This document shows positions 34,759 to 44,450 of a DNA stretch of 64,000 bases, piece by piece. The stretch is from Alkalinema sp. CACIAM 70d (GTDB lineage: Bacteria > Cyanobacteriota > Cyanobacteriia > Leptolyngbyales > Leptolyngbyaceae), in NCBI GenBank assembly GCA_002148405.1, contig MUGG01000161.1, positions 1 through 64,000 on the forward strand, in the 5' to 3' direction. A model generated the notes under the pieces. That model ran no database searches. It was not told where the DNA came from and saw only the letters and a list, made by a program, of their open reading frames with translations. Both the position numbers and the translations under genes were made by a program. Positions within the stretch are counted from its first letter, which is position 1. Every line of letters starts with the position of its first letter.

Positions 34759-35823
34759 TCAAGCTTTCTGCTTCTCAAGCTTGCGGCTGACCTGGGACAT
34801 ACTGAAACAGACCATCCAGTAGATGAAGCCAATAAATAAATACACTTCCGTTTGCCGATCGCTGAAGTCTGGCTGGGACAGAATCGTGCGAGAAATTCCC
34901 GTCAGTTCAAACATCGAAAACAATCCTAGCAATGACGTATCTTTAAATAGAGAAATAAACTGACCCACAATGGCAGGGGTAGAAATGCGTAACGATTGGG
35001 GCAATATGATTAAAGTCAATGTTTGAATTGTATTGAGTCCGAGAGCTTTGGCGGCTTCGGTCTGTCCTTGGGGAATTGCCTGGAGCCCCGATCGCACATT
35101 TTCCGCCAGATAGGCCGCGTTAAACAGCATCAGTCCTGCGATCGCCCGCACCACCCGATCGAGGCGAATTTCATCGGGCAGCAGTAACGGCAGCATCACC
35201 TGCGCCATAAATAAAATCCCGATTAGCGGTAAGCCCCGCACCAGTTCGATGTAACCCGTACAAACCCAACGCACGATCGGCAAGGCAGACTGTCGGCCTA
35301 GGGCCAGCAAGATACTGAACGGAAACGCCAGCAAGATACTGACTGCGGCAGTCAAGAGCGTCAGAAACAAGCCGCCCCATAAACTCGTACGGACAAACTT
35401 CAGCCCCAAGCCGCCATTGGCCAAGTAGGCGATCGCGCAGAAAGCGATCGGGAGCAGGATATAAAATATAAGCTGAATGCGCTTTTTTACCCGTTGGGAT
35501 TGCACAAGTTGAGGCACAGTCCAGAGCACAGTCATTCCGACAAATACGCCCAACACAGCCCACAGCCGCCACAGCTGATTCACCGGATAGCGCCCCACGA
35601 AAAACAAGCGCAGATTTGCCGTAATCACCGTCCATTGGGCCTGTGCCAGCCAACTCCAAAACCCATGGCCCACCCAGACTAAAAATGCAAGGCATAGCAG
35701 GGTCAAGAGGCTATTCAACGTTGTGTTAAACAGATTCTTCTGTAACCATTGTGGAATCTGTTGTAGCGTTTGTTGTCTCGTCTGTGCTTTCGGAGAAGTC
35801 GGGGGCTGGGAATTCTGCATCAT
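34759..35823 (-). CDS. Polar amino-acid ABC transporter permease (AapM/BztC/NatH-like)
   Basis: A 354-residue membrane component of a polar amino-acid uptake system. The C-terminal half has the permease domain with the EAA loop (SGLQAIPQGQTEAAKALGL) and the RGLPLIGILFMAQ and SLFKDTSLLG blocks. The N-terminal half adds extra helices (TLLCLAFLVWVGHGFWSWL), as in AapM. It lies directly after the AapQ/NatG-like gene on the same strand, with 76 bases between, so the two permeases are a pair. The binding protein and ATPase are not in the window; in Anabaena the matching N-II system is NatF/G/H with BgtA encoded elsewhere. Confidence 0.92.
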   Translation of the reverse strand: MMQNSQPPTSPKAQTRQQTLQQIPQWLQKNLFNTTLNSLLTLLCLAFLVWVGHGFWSWLAQAQWTVITANLRLFFVGRYPVNQLWRLWAVLGVFVGMTVLWTVPQLVQSQRVKKRIQLIFYILLPIAFCAIAYLANGGLGLKFVRTSLWGGLFLTLLTAAVSILLAFPFSILLALGRQSALPIVRWVCTGYIELVRGLPLIGILFMAQVMLPLLLPDEIRLDRVVRAIAGLMLFNAAYLAENVRSGLQAIPQGQTEAAKALGLNTIQTLTLIILPQSLRISTPAIVGQFISLFKDTSLLGLFSMFELTGISRTILSQPDFSDRQTEVYLFIGFIYWMVCFSMSQVSRKLEKQKA

Positions 35824-35899
35824 CGTAACTCTAATGGATTATTGAAAGCGATCGGTCAAAGATGGATTCCAACAATTGGCAGTGCTCAGGAGTTCTCAG

Positions 35900-36877
35900 T
35901 TACCGCTCCACAAGCTGGACACGCCGATTGAATTGATTGAGCACCCAGGCGATCGATAAGCTGAGGGAGAGATAGGTCAGGGAAATCAAAATCATCACTT
36001 CCACGGCACGACCCGTTTGGTTAAATGTGGTAGACGAGACCGCATATAGATCGGGATAGCCCACGGCGATCGCTAAACTGGAATTCTTCGCTAGGTTCAA
36101 ATATTGGTTGGCCAGGGACGGAATCATCGATCGCAGTGCCTGGGGCAGAATGATGAACCGCAACGTTTGACCCGGTAATAACCCCAGCGATCGGGCCGCT
36201 TCCCACTGCCCCTTGGGAACGGATTGAATTCCCCCCCGCACAATCTCAGCAATAAACGTTCCGGTGTACAGCGTCAGGCCCGTGAGCAGCGCCGAGAATT
36301 CTGGAGAGAGCGACAACCCCAACAGATTAATGCCCCCTTTGCTGAACTGGAACAGGCCAAAGGAGACCACCTGATCCGACTTGGTTAAACTGGTGAAGAC
36401 AAAGTACCAGAACAGCAGTTGCAATAACAGCGGCATATTGCGCAGCGTTTCCACATAGACCTTGGCCAGTTGCCGCAGCAGCCAGTTATTGGACAACCGC
36501 GCCACCCCCGCCACAAACCCCACTAACGTCGCGATCGCAATCCCGCTCACAATCACCCGCAGAGAGTTGAGAAAGCCAACAAACATCGCCATGGCGTAGC
36601 GATCGCTGGGTTGGTAGGCGATCGGCGTTTCGCCAATACTAAATCCCGCCTGCGATTCCAGAAACTTGAAGCCTAGCCGAATTCCTAATCGCTTGAGATT
36701 ATGATCCAGGTTGTAGCCCAGGTAGCTCAAGGCTGCAACGACTAAGACGACCACGATCGCCTGCCAAACAAACTGCCAGAACTTCGCCTGTCGCCACCAG
36801 CGCGTTTTTGGCCGCGAGGATGGCCCCAGGGATAGGGGATTCTGTCGTTGCTCCGGATTTTGCCCAGTGGAACCCAT
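35900..36877 (-). CDS. Polar amino-acid ABC transporter permease (AapQ/BztB/NatG-like)
   Basis: A 325-residue permease, the first gene of the pair. EAA loop: RGGIQSVPKGQWEAARSLGL, then PGQTLRFIILPQALRSMIP and LAKNSSLAIAVGYPDL. The NMPLLLQLLFWYF segment is a strong match for the AapQ/BztB family. ATG 36877 (MGSTGQ) is used; an AGGAGG lies just 3 bases before it, unusually close, while the upstream in-frame GTG (36898) is less likely. With the AapM-like gene it forms the membrane part of an amino-acid uptake system. Confidence 0.92.
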   Translation of the reverse strand: MGSTGQNPEQRQNPLSLGPSSRPKTRWWRQAKFWQFVWQAIVVVLVVAALSYLGYNLDHNLKRLGIRLGFKFLESQAGFSIGETPIAYQPSDRYAMAMFVGFLNSLRVIVSGIAIATLVGFVAGVARLSNNWLLRQLAKVYVETLRNMPLLLQLLFWYFVFTSLTKSDQVVSFGLFQFSKGGINLLGLSLSPEFSALLTGLTLYTGTFIAEIVRGGIQSVPKGQWEAARSLGLLPGQTLRFIILPQALRSMIPSLANQYLNLAKNSSLAIAVGYPDLYAVSSTTFNQTGRAVEVMILISLTYLSLSLSIAWVLNQFNRRVQLVER

Positions 36878-37011
36878 AGCCCTCCTGTGATGCGCCACCA
36901 GTCTATTATCCAGCAGAGAATCCTATACTGGAAAGCACGCCAACAAGATCTTCCCTCGTTGGATGACGCGATCGGGGCTGCACCCCTAGCCTAGTCCCGT
37001 TCCCCCGTTGC

Positions 37012-38235
37012 ATGAACCGCTGGATGTCCCTCAGTACGTCTCTCAATATGTCCCTCAGCCTTTGCATGATTGTCAAAAACGAAGCAGCCAATCTTCCCCG
37101 CTGCTTGGATAGTGTGAAAGATGTGGTTGATGAAATGATCGTGCTGGATACGGGGTCAACGGATCAGACGATCGCGATCGCCCAATCCTACGGCGCAAAG
37201 GTCTACGAATTTACCTGGTGTGATGATTTTTCTGCGGCTCGCAATGCTGCGCTGCCCTATGTGACCGGAGAATGGGTTCTAGTTCTGGATGCCGATGAAG
37301 TTTTGCTTCCCGCGATCGTTCCTGCCTTAAAAACCGCCATCCAAAATCCCAAGGCTTTAGTCATCAACCTTGTGCGCCAAGAAGTCGGAGCCACCCAAGC
37401 CCCCTATTCCCTAGTCTCGCGCCTCTTTCGGAAACACCCTGCTATCTACTTTCAGCGCCCTTACCACGCCATGATTGACGACAGTGTGGAGGCGCTGTTA
37501 CAGCAGGAATCCCACTGGGAAATTATTAACTTACCAGACATCGCCATTTGGCATGATGGCTATCAACCGGAAATGATTGCTGCACGGGATAAATGGAAGA
37601 AAGCCCGCACCACCATGGAAGGCTTTTTAGCCCAACATCCCAACGATCCCTACGTCTGTAGCAAATTAGGTGCGTTGTATATTCAAATGGGAGAAACAAC
37701 TCAGGGAATTGAACTTTTACAACGAGGTTTGCAAGCAGAAACGATCGATGCATCAACTCAGTACGAATTACATTATCATCTCGGTTCTGTCTACCAAGAA
37801 TTACAGGAACCCTTACAAGCCGATGAACAGTATCAGCAAGCCATGCAGCAACCGATATTACCGATGCTCAAGCTCGGTGCGCTGCATAACTGGGCTGCTT
37901 TGCGGCAAACCCATGGCGACTTAGACACCGCAAAAATTCTCTACGAACAGGCATTGGAGATCGACCCCCATTTCACGATCGCCCATTATAACCTCGGTAT
38001 GACGCTGAAGGCATTGGGCGATTTTGCAGGGGCGATCGGGCATTACCAAACAGCCATCCAACTGCAACCGGACTACGCCGATGCCTATCAAAACCTAGGG
38101 GTGGTTTTGCTGAAAGTTGGCGATATGGCTGGGAGCCGTGCTGCCTTCCAGCAAGCGATCGCCCTCCATCAACAACAAGGTTCTCCAGAAGCCCAGCGAC
38201 TTCAGCAGTCATTAAGAGATATGGGAATGTTATAG
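37012..38235 (+). CDS. GT2 glycosyltransferase fused to TPR repeats
   Basis: A 407-residue protein. Residues ~12-200 are a GT-A glycosyltransferase of family 2 (SLCMIVKNEAANLPRCLDSV, EMIVLDTGSTDQT, WVLVLDADEVL with the DAD metal motif). Residues ~210-405 have about five TPR units (e.g. DPYVCSKLGALYIQMGE, TIAHYNLGMTLKALGDFAG, DAYQNLGVVLLKVGDMAG). Such fusions are common in cyanobacteria and add sugar to lipids or proteins at the membrane; the acceptor is unknown. The start is ambiguous: ATG 37012, 37024 or 37048, the latter two preceded by a duplicated ATGTCCCTCAG. ATG 37048 gives the cleanest start of the domain. Confidence 0.9.
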   Translation: MNRWMSLSTSLNMSLSLCMIVKNEAANLPRCLDSVKDVVDEMIVLDTGSTDQTIAIAQSYGAKVYEFTWCDDFSAARNAALPYVTGEWVLVLDADEVLLPAIVPALKTAIQNPKALVINLVRQEVGATQAPYSLVSRLFRKHPAIYFQRPYHAMIDDSVEALLQQESHWEIINLPDIAIWHDGYQPEMIAARDKWKKARTTMEGFLAQHPNDPYVCSKLGALYIQMGETTQGIELLQRGLQAETIDASTQYELHYHLGSVYQELQEPLQADEQYQQAMQQPILPMLKLGALHNWAALRQTHGDLDTAKILYEQALEIDPHFTIAHYNLGMTLKALGDFAGAIGHYQTAIQLQPDYADAYQNLGVVLLKVGDMAGSRAAFQQAIALHQQQGSPEAQRLQQSLRDMGML

Positions 38236-38452
38236 AAAATGCTCCGTAAATCTATTGAAGCAATCATTGCCAACCCCGTAGATTTACTGATTTAAGATGA
38301 ATTGAACGTAAAGAAGGCGATCGTAATATCGCTAAATATTCGGGAATTTTTAGCCCAATGGTGGAATGTTGGTGCACGAAGGGAATTCTGGAACCATACA
38401 TAGATGTCTTTCAGTATCGTTCGCGCGCTCCCTCTATCTAGGCTAAGGTTTT
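38236..38452. other. Leader of the first histidine kinase, conserved with the second
   Basis: A block at 38372 (GTGCACGAAGGGAATTCTGG) recurs at 40751 with two base changes. Both blocks lie exactly 81 bases before the kinase ATG. The rest of the spacer shows nothing recognised. Confidence 0.6.
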
Positions 38453-40717
38453 ATGGTAGTTCCCGTTGATTTGAGTGCACAAGTCCCTCCAGTAGACACT
38501 TTTACTCACCCACTGGCTGATGTTTCGGCTCCTGAGACGCCTCTCTCTCCAGAAGAAGTTCAGTTTTTACAGCAATTATGGGATGCGATCGACTATGGAA
38601 TTTTTGTCTTAGAGGTCATTGAGAACGGTCAGGATTTTCGGTACGTCAAATTTAACGCTACAATGGCGCGTACCAGTCCGATTCCTGTTGATTACTTATT
38701 AGGAAAAACAGTTCGGGAAGCCCTCCCTCCCACGATCGCAGATATCTGCATGCGGCGTTACCAGGCTTGTTTCTCCTCTGCACAACCTGTTTCTTTTGAA
38801 GAACATTTTGAACATGATGGACAAAGAACTTGGTGGTTATTGACGGTAACACCCTTAGTTCAAGGCCCATCAGGCATTCAACAACTGATTGCGACTGCGG
38901 TTGATATTACCACTCAGAAAGAAATTGAGGCAGAAATTGGAATTCGCGAAGCTAAATTTCGGCGCTTTGTGGAAAATGCAGATGATTTGATCTACGAAGT
39001 AGCTGCCGATGGGACTTTTACCTATCTTTCGCCTCAATTCAAAACAATGTATGGCTATGAGGTCAAGGATTTTTTACGCAAGCCTTTTGCACCGATCGTG
39101 CATCCTGACGATTTACCCCGAATGATTGCCAGTAACCAGCATTTGTTAACCACTGGAGAACGACAATCGGGGTTGGAATTTCGGACTCGTCGTAAGGATG
39201 GGAGCTGGCTTTGGCTAGTCTGCAATAACTCGCCTATTAAAAATAAATTAGGGCAGGTGATTGGGTTCCATGGTATTGCACGAGATGTTAGCGATCGTAA
39301 AGCAGCAGAAACCAAGCTCCAAGAACAAACCCGCTATAAAACCCTATTAAGCCAGATTGCCAATCAAATTTGCAACGCACTGAGCTTCAACACAGTCATT
39401 GAAACGACGATTCATGCCATTCGGGATCTGTTGGAACTGGATTGTTGTGGGTTTAGCTGGCTTTGTCCTGATGAAGCTGAACCAATCTGGGAAGTCATCA
39501 TGGATACCCAATCAGAGGGCATTCCAAGCTTCGTCGGCCAATATCCTGCTTCAATTTTGGGATCTGCTCCAGAATTAATCATTCAACAACAAATGATTAT
39601 TATTAACGATCCCCAGGAAATTGAAGATCCCATCTTCCGCAGCCTTGTGGAATCCCTAGGCGTGAAGTCCGATATTCTCTTACCCATTAAAACGGGAACC
39701 CAACGGATTGGGCTGTTGTTTGGGAGCTACATTCATAAACAGCACTACTGGACTGATAGTGAAATTGAGTTATTAACCGCAGTGGGGGATCAACTCTCGA
39801 TCGCCATCGATCAAGCGGATCTCTACGCCCAAACACGAGCAAAAAGCCAGGAACTGGAAATTACGCTTCAGGAATTACAGCGAACCCAGGCTCAGATGAT
39901 TCACCACGAAAAAATGTCGAGTTTAGGCCAATTGGTTGCAGGCATTGCCCATGAAATTAATAATCCCGTCAACTTTATTCATGGGAATATTTCCTACGCA
40001 GCAGAATATACTCAAGATCTTTTAGGTTTAATTGAACTCTATCAGAAGCACTACCCCAACCCGACACCTGCGATCGCAGATCACATTGAGGAGATTGATC
40101 TGGAGTTTCTCAGCCAAGATGTACTCAAGTTATTGGGTTCGATGAGAATTGGAACAGAGCGCATTCGAGAAATTGTTAAATCCCTGCGCCTATTTTCTCG
40201 TTTGGACGAGTCAGATATCAAGTCAGTTGATATCCATGAAGGGATTAATAGTACGTTAATGATTTTGCAAAATCGGCTGAAAGGTAAACCGAATTGTCCT
40301 GGGATTCAAATCATCAAACACTATGGCACACTGCCTCAGGTTGAATGCTATGCAGGACAACTGAATCAAGTCTTTATGAATGTTTTGACCAATGCGATCG
40401 ATGTGCTAGAGGAGATGGACAGACATCGTACCCTCCCAGAAATGGAAGCGAAGCCCAGTCAAATTACGATTACAACGTCCTTAGTCGATGCAGAGTGGGT
40501 GGAAATCGCGATCGCGGACAATGGGCCAGGAATTCCCGAAGACATTCAAAGCCGCATTTTCGACCCGTTCTTTACAACCAAACCCGTGGGCCAAGGAACC
40601 GGAATGGGACTCTCCACCAGCTATCAAATTATTGCGGATAAACACCAAGGCAGTTTAACCTGTACTTCAACGCTAGGCCAAGGGACAAAACTCGTGATTC
40701 GGATTCCCCATCGATAA
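38453..40717 (+). CDS. PAS-PAS-GAF sensor histidine kinase, copy 1
   Basis: A 754-residue cytosolic kinase with no membrane helix. Domains: PAS (about 35-160, AIDYGIFVLEVIENGQDFRYV), PAS/PAC (about 165-290, FVENADDLIYEVAADG then RKDGSWLWLVCNN), GAF (about 300-455, ETTIHAIRDLLELDCCGF), HisKA with phosphorylated His500 in AGIAHEINNPVNF, and HATPase (about 610-754, ADNGPGIP, FDPFFTTKPVGQGTGMGLS). No receiver domain and no regulator next door. ATG 38453 follows an in-frame stop (38444-38446). It is a tandem duplicate of the next gene. The signal sensed is unknown. Confidence 0.94.
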   Translation: MVVPVDLSAQVPPVDTFTHPLADVSAPETPLSPEEVQFLQQLWDAIDYGIFVLEVIENGQDFRYVKFNATMARTSPIPVDYLLGKTVREALPPTIADICMRRYQACFSSAQPVSFEEHFEHDGQRTWWLLTVTPLVQGPSGIQQLIATAVDITTQKEIEAEIGIREAKFRRFVENADDLIYEVAADGTFTYLSPQFKTMYGYEVKDFLRKPFAPIVHPDDLPRMIASNQHLLTTGERQSGLEFRTRRKDGSWLWLVCNNSPIKNKLGQVIGFHGIARDVSDRKAAETKLQEQTRYKTLLSQIANQICNALSFNTVIETTIHAIRDLLELDCCGFSWLCPDEAEPIWEVIMDTQSEGIPSFVGQYPASILGSAPELIIQQQMIIINDPQEIEDPIFRSLVESLGVKSDILLPIKTGTQRIGLLFGSYIHKQHYWTDSEIELLTAVGDQLSIAIDQADLYAQTRAKSQELEITLQELQRTQAQMIHHEKMSSLGQLVAGIAHEINNPVNFIHGNISYAAEYTQDLLGLIELYQKHYPNPTPAIADHIEEIDLEFLSQDVLKLLGSMRIGTERIREIVKSLRLFSRLDESDIKSVDIHEGINSTLMILQNRLKGKPNCPGIQIIKHYGTLPQVECYAGQLNQVFMNVLTNAIDVLEEMDRHRTLPEMEAKPSQITITTSLVDAEWVEIAIADNGPGIPEDIQSRIFDPFFTTKPVGQGTGMGLSTSYQIIADKHQGSLTCTSTLGQGTKLVIRIPHR

Positions 40718-40831
40718 TAAATCCATCGATAAATCCGTAGTGAACTATGGGTGCATCAAGGGAATTCTGGAATTATCGGGAAGAGTGCAGCAAAACTATT
40801 CCCGCATTTCCTCTATTCAGGCGAAAGCTTT

Positions 40832-43054
40832 ATGAAAGTTCCCATTGATGTGCCTGACCCTTCGCTGTTTGAAACCTCTCTCTCCCGATACCAAGCTCAA
40901 TTTTTACAACAATTGTGGGACACCACAAACGCTGGCATGTTTGTCTTGGATGTCATCGAAAACGGCCAGGATTTTCGGTACAGCAAGGTCAACGCGACCA
41001 TGGCTCGCATCAGTCCAGTCCCGATCGATTATTTGCTAGGAAAGACTGTACAAGAAGCACTTCCAGCACCTATCTCAGATGCCTGTCTACGACAATACCA
41101 AGCTTGTCTCAACGAAAAAAAAGCAGTCTCCTTTGAAGAATACTTTGAACTCGATGGCTACAGAACGTGGTGGCTACTCACAGTCAAACCTCTGTCCTGG
41201 GGATTCCAGGGAATTCAACAATTAATCGTCACTGTTGTAGACATTACAGCCCAAAAGAATATCGAAGGAAAAATCAGCATCCGTGAGGCTAGGTTTCAGC
41301 GCTTTGTTGAAAATGCGGATGGTTTCATCTACGAAGTTGATGCTGAAGGTAAGTTCATCTATTTATCGCCTCAATTCACGACACTGTACGGTTACGAGGT
41401 TCAGGAGTTTCTACACAAGTCTTTTAGCGCTCTGATTCATCCTGACGATTTGTCACGGGTTCTCGCCAGTACTCAGCACTTATTCAACACTGGAGAAAAG
41501 CTATCAAGTCTTGAGTTCCGCACGCGCTGTCGGGATGGCAGTTGGATATGGATTGTTTGTAATCATTCTCCTATCACAAATGAATTGGGGCAAATCCTTG
41601 GGTTTCATGGCATTGCTTGGGATGACAGCGATCGAAAAGCAGCAGAGACTCAGATCCAAGAACAAAATCGCTACAAAACACTCCTCAGCCAGATTACAAA
41701 TCAAATTTGTAATGCGCTGAGTCTCAATACAGTTATTGAAACCGCAATTTACGCCTTACATGATCTTCTAGATCTAGACTATTGCGGGTTTGGTTGGTTA
41801 CGGCCCCAGGAAGCAGAACCCGTTTGGGAAATCATTATGGATGCCAGACCAGAGGGTTTACCCAGTTATGTAGGAGAGTATCCAGCCTCTTTATTGGGGA
41901 GTGCTTCCGACTTGCTGATCCAACGTCAAACTATTGTCATTAATGACAGTCGAGACGTTGAAGATCCTATTTTTCGATCGCTGCTAGAGTCACTCAATAT
42001 TAAATCTGATGTGATTTTGCCCATCAGGACTGCTAGCGATCGTATTGGACTAATATTTTGCCTTTACTCCCAAAAATATCACCACTGGAGCCATTCCGAA
42101 ATTGAGTTACTGAATGCCATTGGCAATCAAGTCTCGATCGCAATTGACCAAGCAGATCTCTATGCTCAAGCGCAGACAAAAAGTCAGGAACTCGAAATCG
42201 CATTACAGAAATTGCGGCGCACGCAAGCGCAGATCATCCATGATGAAAAAATGTCGAGTCTGGGACAACTCGTGGCAGGCATTGCCCATGAAATTAATAA
42301 TCCCGTCAACTTTATCCACGGAAATATTACTTACGCAGCCGAATATACTCAAGATCTTCTGAATTTAGCGGAACGTTATCAAACGGACTATCCTAATCCC
42401 ACGCCTATTATTCTCGATCGTATTGAAGAAATTGATCTCAGATTTCTGAGTCGAGATTTGCCTAAACTCTTCAGTTCCATGAAGGTAGGAACAGAGCGCA
42501 TTCGAGAAATTGTTAAATCTCTGCGCCTATTTTCTCGCTTGGATGAGTCAGATATCAAAGCAGTCGATATTCATTCAGGAATTGATAGTGCTTTAATGAT
42601 CTTGCAAAATCGACTGAAAGGAAAACTGAATGATTCCGGGATCCAAATCATCAAACAGTATGGCACACTGCCTCAGGTTGAATGCTATGCAGGACAACTG
42701 AATCAAGTCTTTATGAATGTTTTGACCAATGCGATCGACGCATTAGAAGAGATGGATAACCATCGCACCATTCCAGAAATAGAAGCGAAGCCCAGTCAAA
42801 TTACGATTACAACATCCTTGGTCGATGCAGAGTGGGTGGAAATCGCGATCGCGGACAATGGGCCAGGAATTCCCGAAGACATTCAAAGCCGCATTTTCGA
42901 CCCGTTCTTTACAACCAAACCCGTGGGCCAAGGAACCGGAATGGGACTCTCCACCAGCTATCAAATCATTGCCGATACACACAAAGGGAGTCTAACTTGC
43001 ACTTCAACCCCGAAGCAAGGCACAACGTTTGTGATACGTATTCCCAGGCAGTAA
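40832..43054 (+). CDS. PAS-PAS-GAF sensor histidine kinase, copy 2 (tandem paralog)
   Basis: A 740-residue paralog of the kinase at 38453, same domain order: PAS, PAS, GAF, HisKA (phosphorylated His486 in AGIAHEINNPVNF) and HATPase. I start at ATG 40832 (MKVPIDVPDP) by alignment with copy 1. The frame stays open upstream to GTG 40751 because the in-frame stop of copy 1's leader is a GAA here. The N-terminal domains differ clearly from copy 1 (many third-position and some residue changes), while long stretches of the kinase core are identical at the DNA level, pointing to gene conversion. Different ligand ranges with a shared output are plausible. Confidence 0.94.
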   Translation: MKVPIDVPDPSLFETSLSRYQAQFLQQLWDTTNAGMFVLDVIENGQDFRYSKVNATMARISPVPIDYLLGKTVQEALPAPISDACLRQYQACLNEKKAVSFEEYFELDGYRTWWLLTVKPLSWGFQGIQQLIVTVVDITAQKNIEGKISIREARFQRFVENADGFIYEVDAEGKFIYLSPQFTTLYGYEVQEFLHKSFSALIHPDDLSRVLASTQHLFNTGEKLSSLEFRTRCRDGSWIWIVCNHSPITNELGQILGFHGIAWDDSDRKAAETQIQEQNRYKTLLSQITNQICNALSLNTVIETAIYALHDLLDLDYCGFGWLRPQEAEPVWEIIMDARPEGLPSYVGEYPASLLGSASDLLIQRQTIVINDSRDVEDPIFRSLLESLNIKSDVILPIRTASDRIGLIFCLYSQKYHHWSHSEIELLNAIGNQVSIAIDQADLYAQAQTKSQELEIALQKLRRTQAQIIHDEKMSSLGQLVAGIAHEINNPVNFIHGNITYAAEYTQDLLNLAERYQTDYPNPTPIILDRIEEIDLRFLSRDLPKLFSSMKVGTERIREIVKSLRLFSRLDESDIKAVDIHSGIDSALMILQNRLKGKLNDSGIQIIKQYGTLPQVECYAGQLNQVFMNVLTNAIDALEEMDNHRTIPEIEAKPSQITITTSLVDAEWVEIAIADNGPGIPEDIQSRIFDPFFTTKPVGQGTGMGLSTSYQIIADTHKGSLTCTSTPKQGTTFVIRIPRQ

Positions 43055-43163
43055 CTAGCAAGGCCCCATTTGTATGGGTTTAGGAGTCCAAGGGACAAGC
43101 TGGGGCCATTCCGGCAACACTGGATAAAGCACCCTCCAAGATCCAGCAAAGATCCAGCAAAAT

Positions 43164-43199
43164 GAAAAAGTCTGTGACAGGTGCAATCTGTCACAGACT
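43164..43199 (-). terminator. Intrinsic terminator for the epimerase gene
   Basis: AGTCTGTGACAG (43169-43180) pairs perfectly with CTGTCACAGACT (43188-43199), loop of 7. On the minus strand it is followed by TTTTT (43164-43168 read as complement). It lies 119 bases past the epimerase stop and could also stop the plus-strand kinase. Confidence 0.82.
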
Positions 43200-43317
43200 C
43201 CTAGCGATACCAAACTTGAAAAATAGCTTACGGTTATATTGTGAATTCAGGACTATCACTAAGCCTAGAAAACGCTGAGTCTATAGAATGCTGAGCTTCA
43301 CTGAGCCCACCTAAGGC

Positions 43318-44298
43318 TTAGCCCACAGAGGAACCTGTCGAAGCCGCTTCCGCATATAGCGCTTGAATCCAAGCCCACTCCTGTTCCAGCCCTTCCCGTA
43401 AAGTCACCTGTGGATTGTACCCCAGGATTTCCCGTGCCTTGGTCACATCGGCTGCTGTATGTCTTGCATCGCCCCGTGCCTTCTCAATGTGATTGCGCTG
43501 AATGGGTTTGCCGATAATGTCCTCCATCAGGTTCAGCACGTCTGCCAGCACAACCCGACTGCCACCGCCAATATTGAAAAATTCCCCCACTGCGCCAGGG
43601 GCTTTCGCTGCGGCTAAGTTAGCGGCCACTGCGTCACTGATGAACGTAAAATCACGGGTTTGTTGCCCATCACCAAAAATGTCGATCGGGCGATCGTTCA
43701 TGGCGGCCTTGAAGAACTTATGAAAGCCCATATCTGGCCGTTGACGAGGGCCATAGACCGTAAAGTAGCGCAGGGAGACAAACGGCACGCCAAAGTTGTC
43801 GTGATACAACCCACACAGCCGTTCTGCGGCCAATTTCGTAATGCCGTAGGGAGAAACGGGCTGGGGCGGAATGGTTTCGTAGGTGGGCAGGGTTTCCGCG
43901 TTGCCGTAGATGGACGAAGTTGATGCGTAGATAAACCGTTGCAGGTGTTTCGCATCCTTGGCTGCTTCCAGCATCACCTGGGTTGCATTGATGTTGCGCT
44001 CTGTATAAGCCCGGAAACTTGTGCCCCAGCTGGCCCGCACCCCGGCCTGGGCCGCTTGGTGATAGACAACATCCACATCCTGAAGCAATAAATTCCAGTC
44101 AAGGAATTGAATATCGCCCTCAATCAGTTGAAAATTCGGATGATCCACAAAACTTTGCAAGTTTCGCCGTTTCAACTGCGGATCATAGTAATCGTTAAAG
44201 TGATCGATCCCAATCACCCGATCGCCTTGCTTTAACAAGGTTTCGGCGACATGAGAACCGATGAATCCAGCCACACCTGTTACAACATTTATTCCCAT
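43318..44298 (-). CDS. NAD-dependent sugar-nucleotide epimerase (UDP-glucuronate 4-epimerase-like)
   Basis: An extended short-chain dehydrogenase. The NAD-binding motif is TGVAGFIGSHVA near the N-terminus. The catalytic Tyr/Lys is in SPYGITKLAAE with the Ser in ASTSSIYG. Later blocks FTVYGPRQRPDMGFHKF and DFTFISDAV fit the UDP-glucuronate/UDP-galactose 4-epimerase group. Start ATG 44298 (MGINVVTGVAGFIG) gives 326 residues; the longer frame adds an unlike tail. It makes sugar nucleotides for the glycosyltransferases that follow on the same strand. Exact substrate is inferred from motifs only. Confidence 0.93.
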   Translation of the reverse strand: MGINVVTGVAGFIGSHVAETLLKQGDRVIGIDHFNDYYDPQLKRRNLQSFVDHPNFQLIEGDIQFLDWNLLLQDVDVVYHQAAQAGVRASWGTSFRAYTERNINATQVMLEAAKDAKHLQRFIYASTSSIYGNAETLPTYETIPPQPVSPYGITKLAAERLCGLYHDNFGVPFVSLRYFTVYGPRQRPDMGFHKFFKAAMNDRPIDIFGDGQQTRDFTFISDAVAANLAAAKAPGAVGEFFNIGGGSRVVLADVLNLMEDIIGKPIQRNHIEKARGDARHTAADVTKAREILGYNPQVTLREGLEQEWAWIQALYAEAASTGSSVG

Positions 44299-44450
44299 AC
44301 GGCATCCTATTGGGTCAGGATAATACTGTAAATTGAAAGCCTGTCCTTCGCCATCCGCGATTTCATCCCTCAACAGAAATTTGCTGAGTGCTCTCTGAGT
44401 TCAATCCTAGTTCTGCGGATCGGCGGGTGGCACCCCAGAAATCCTCGATC

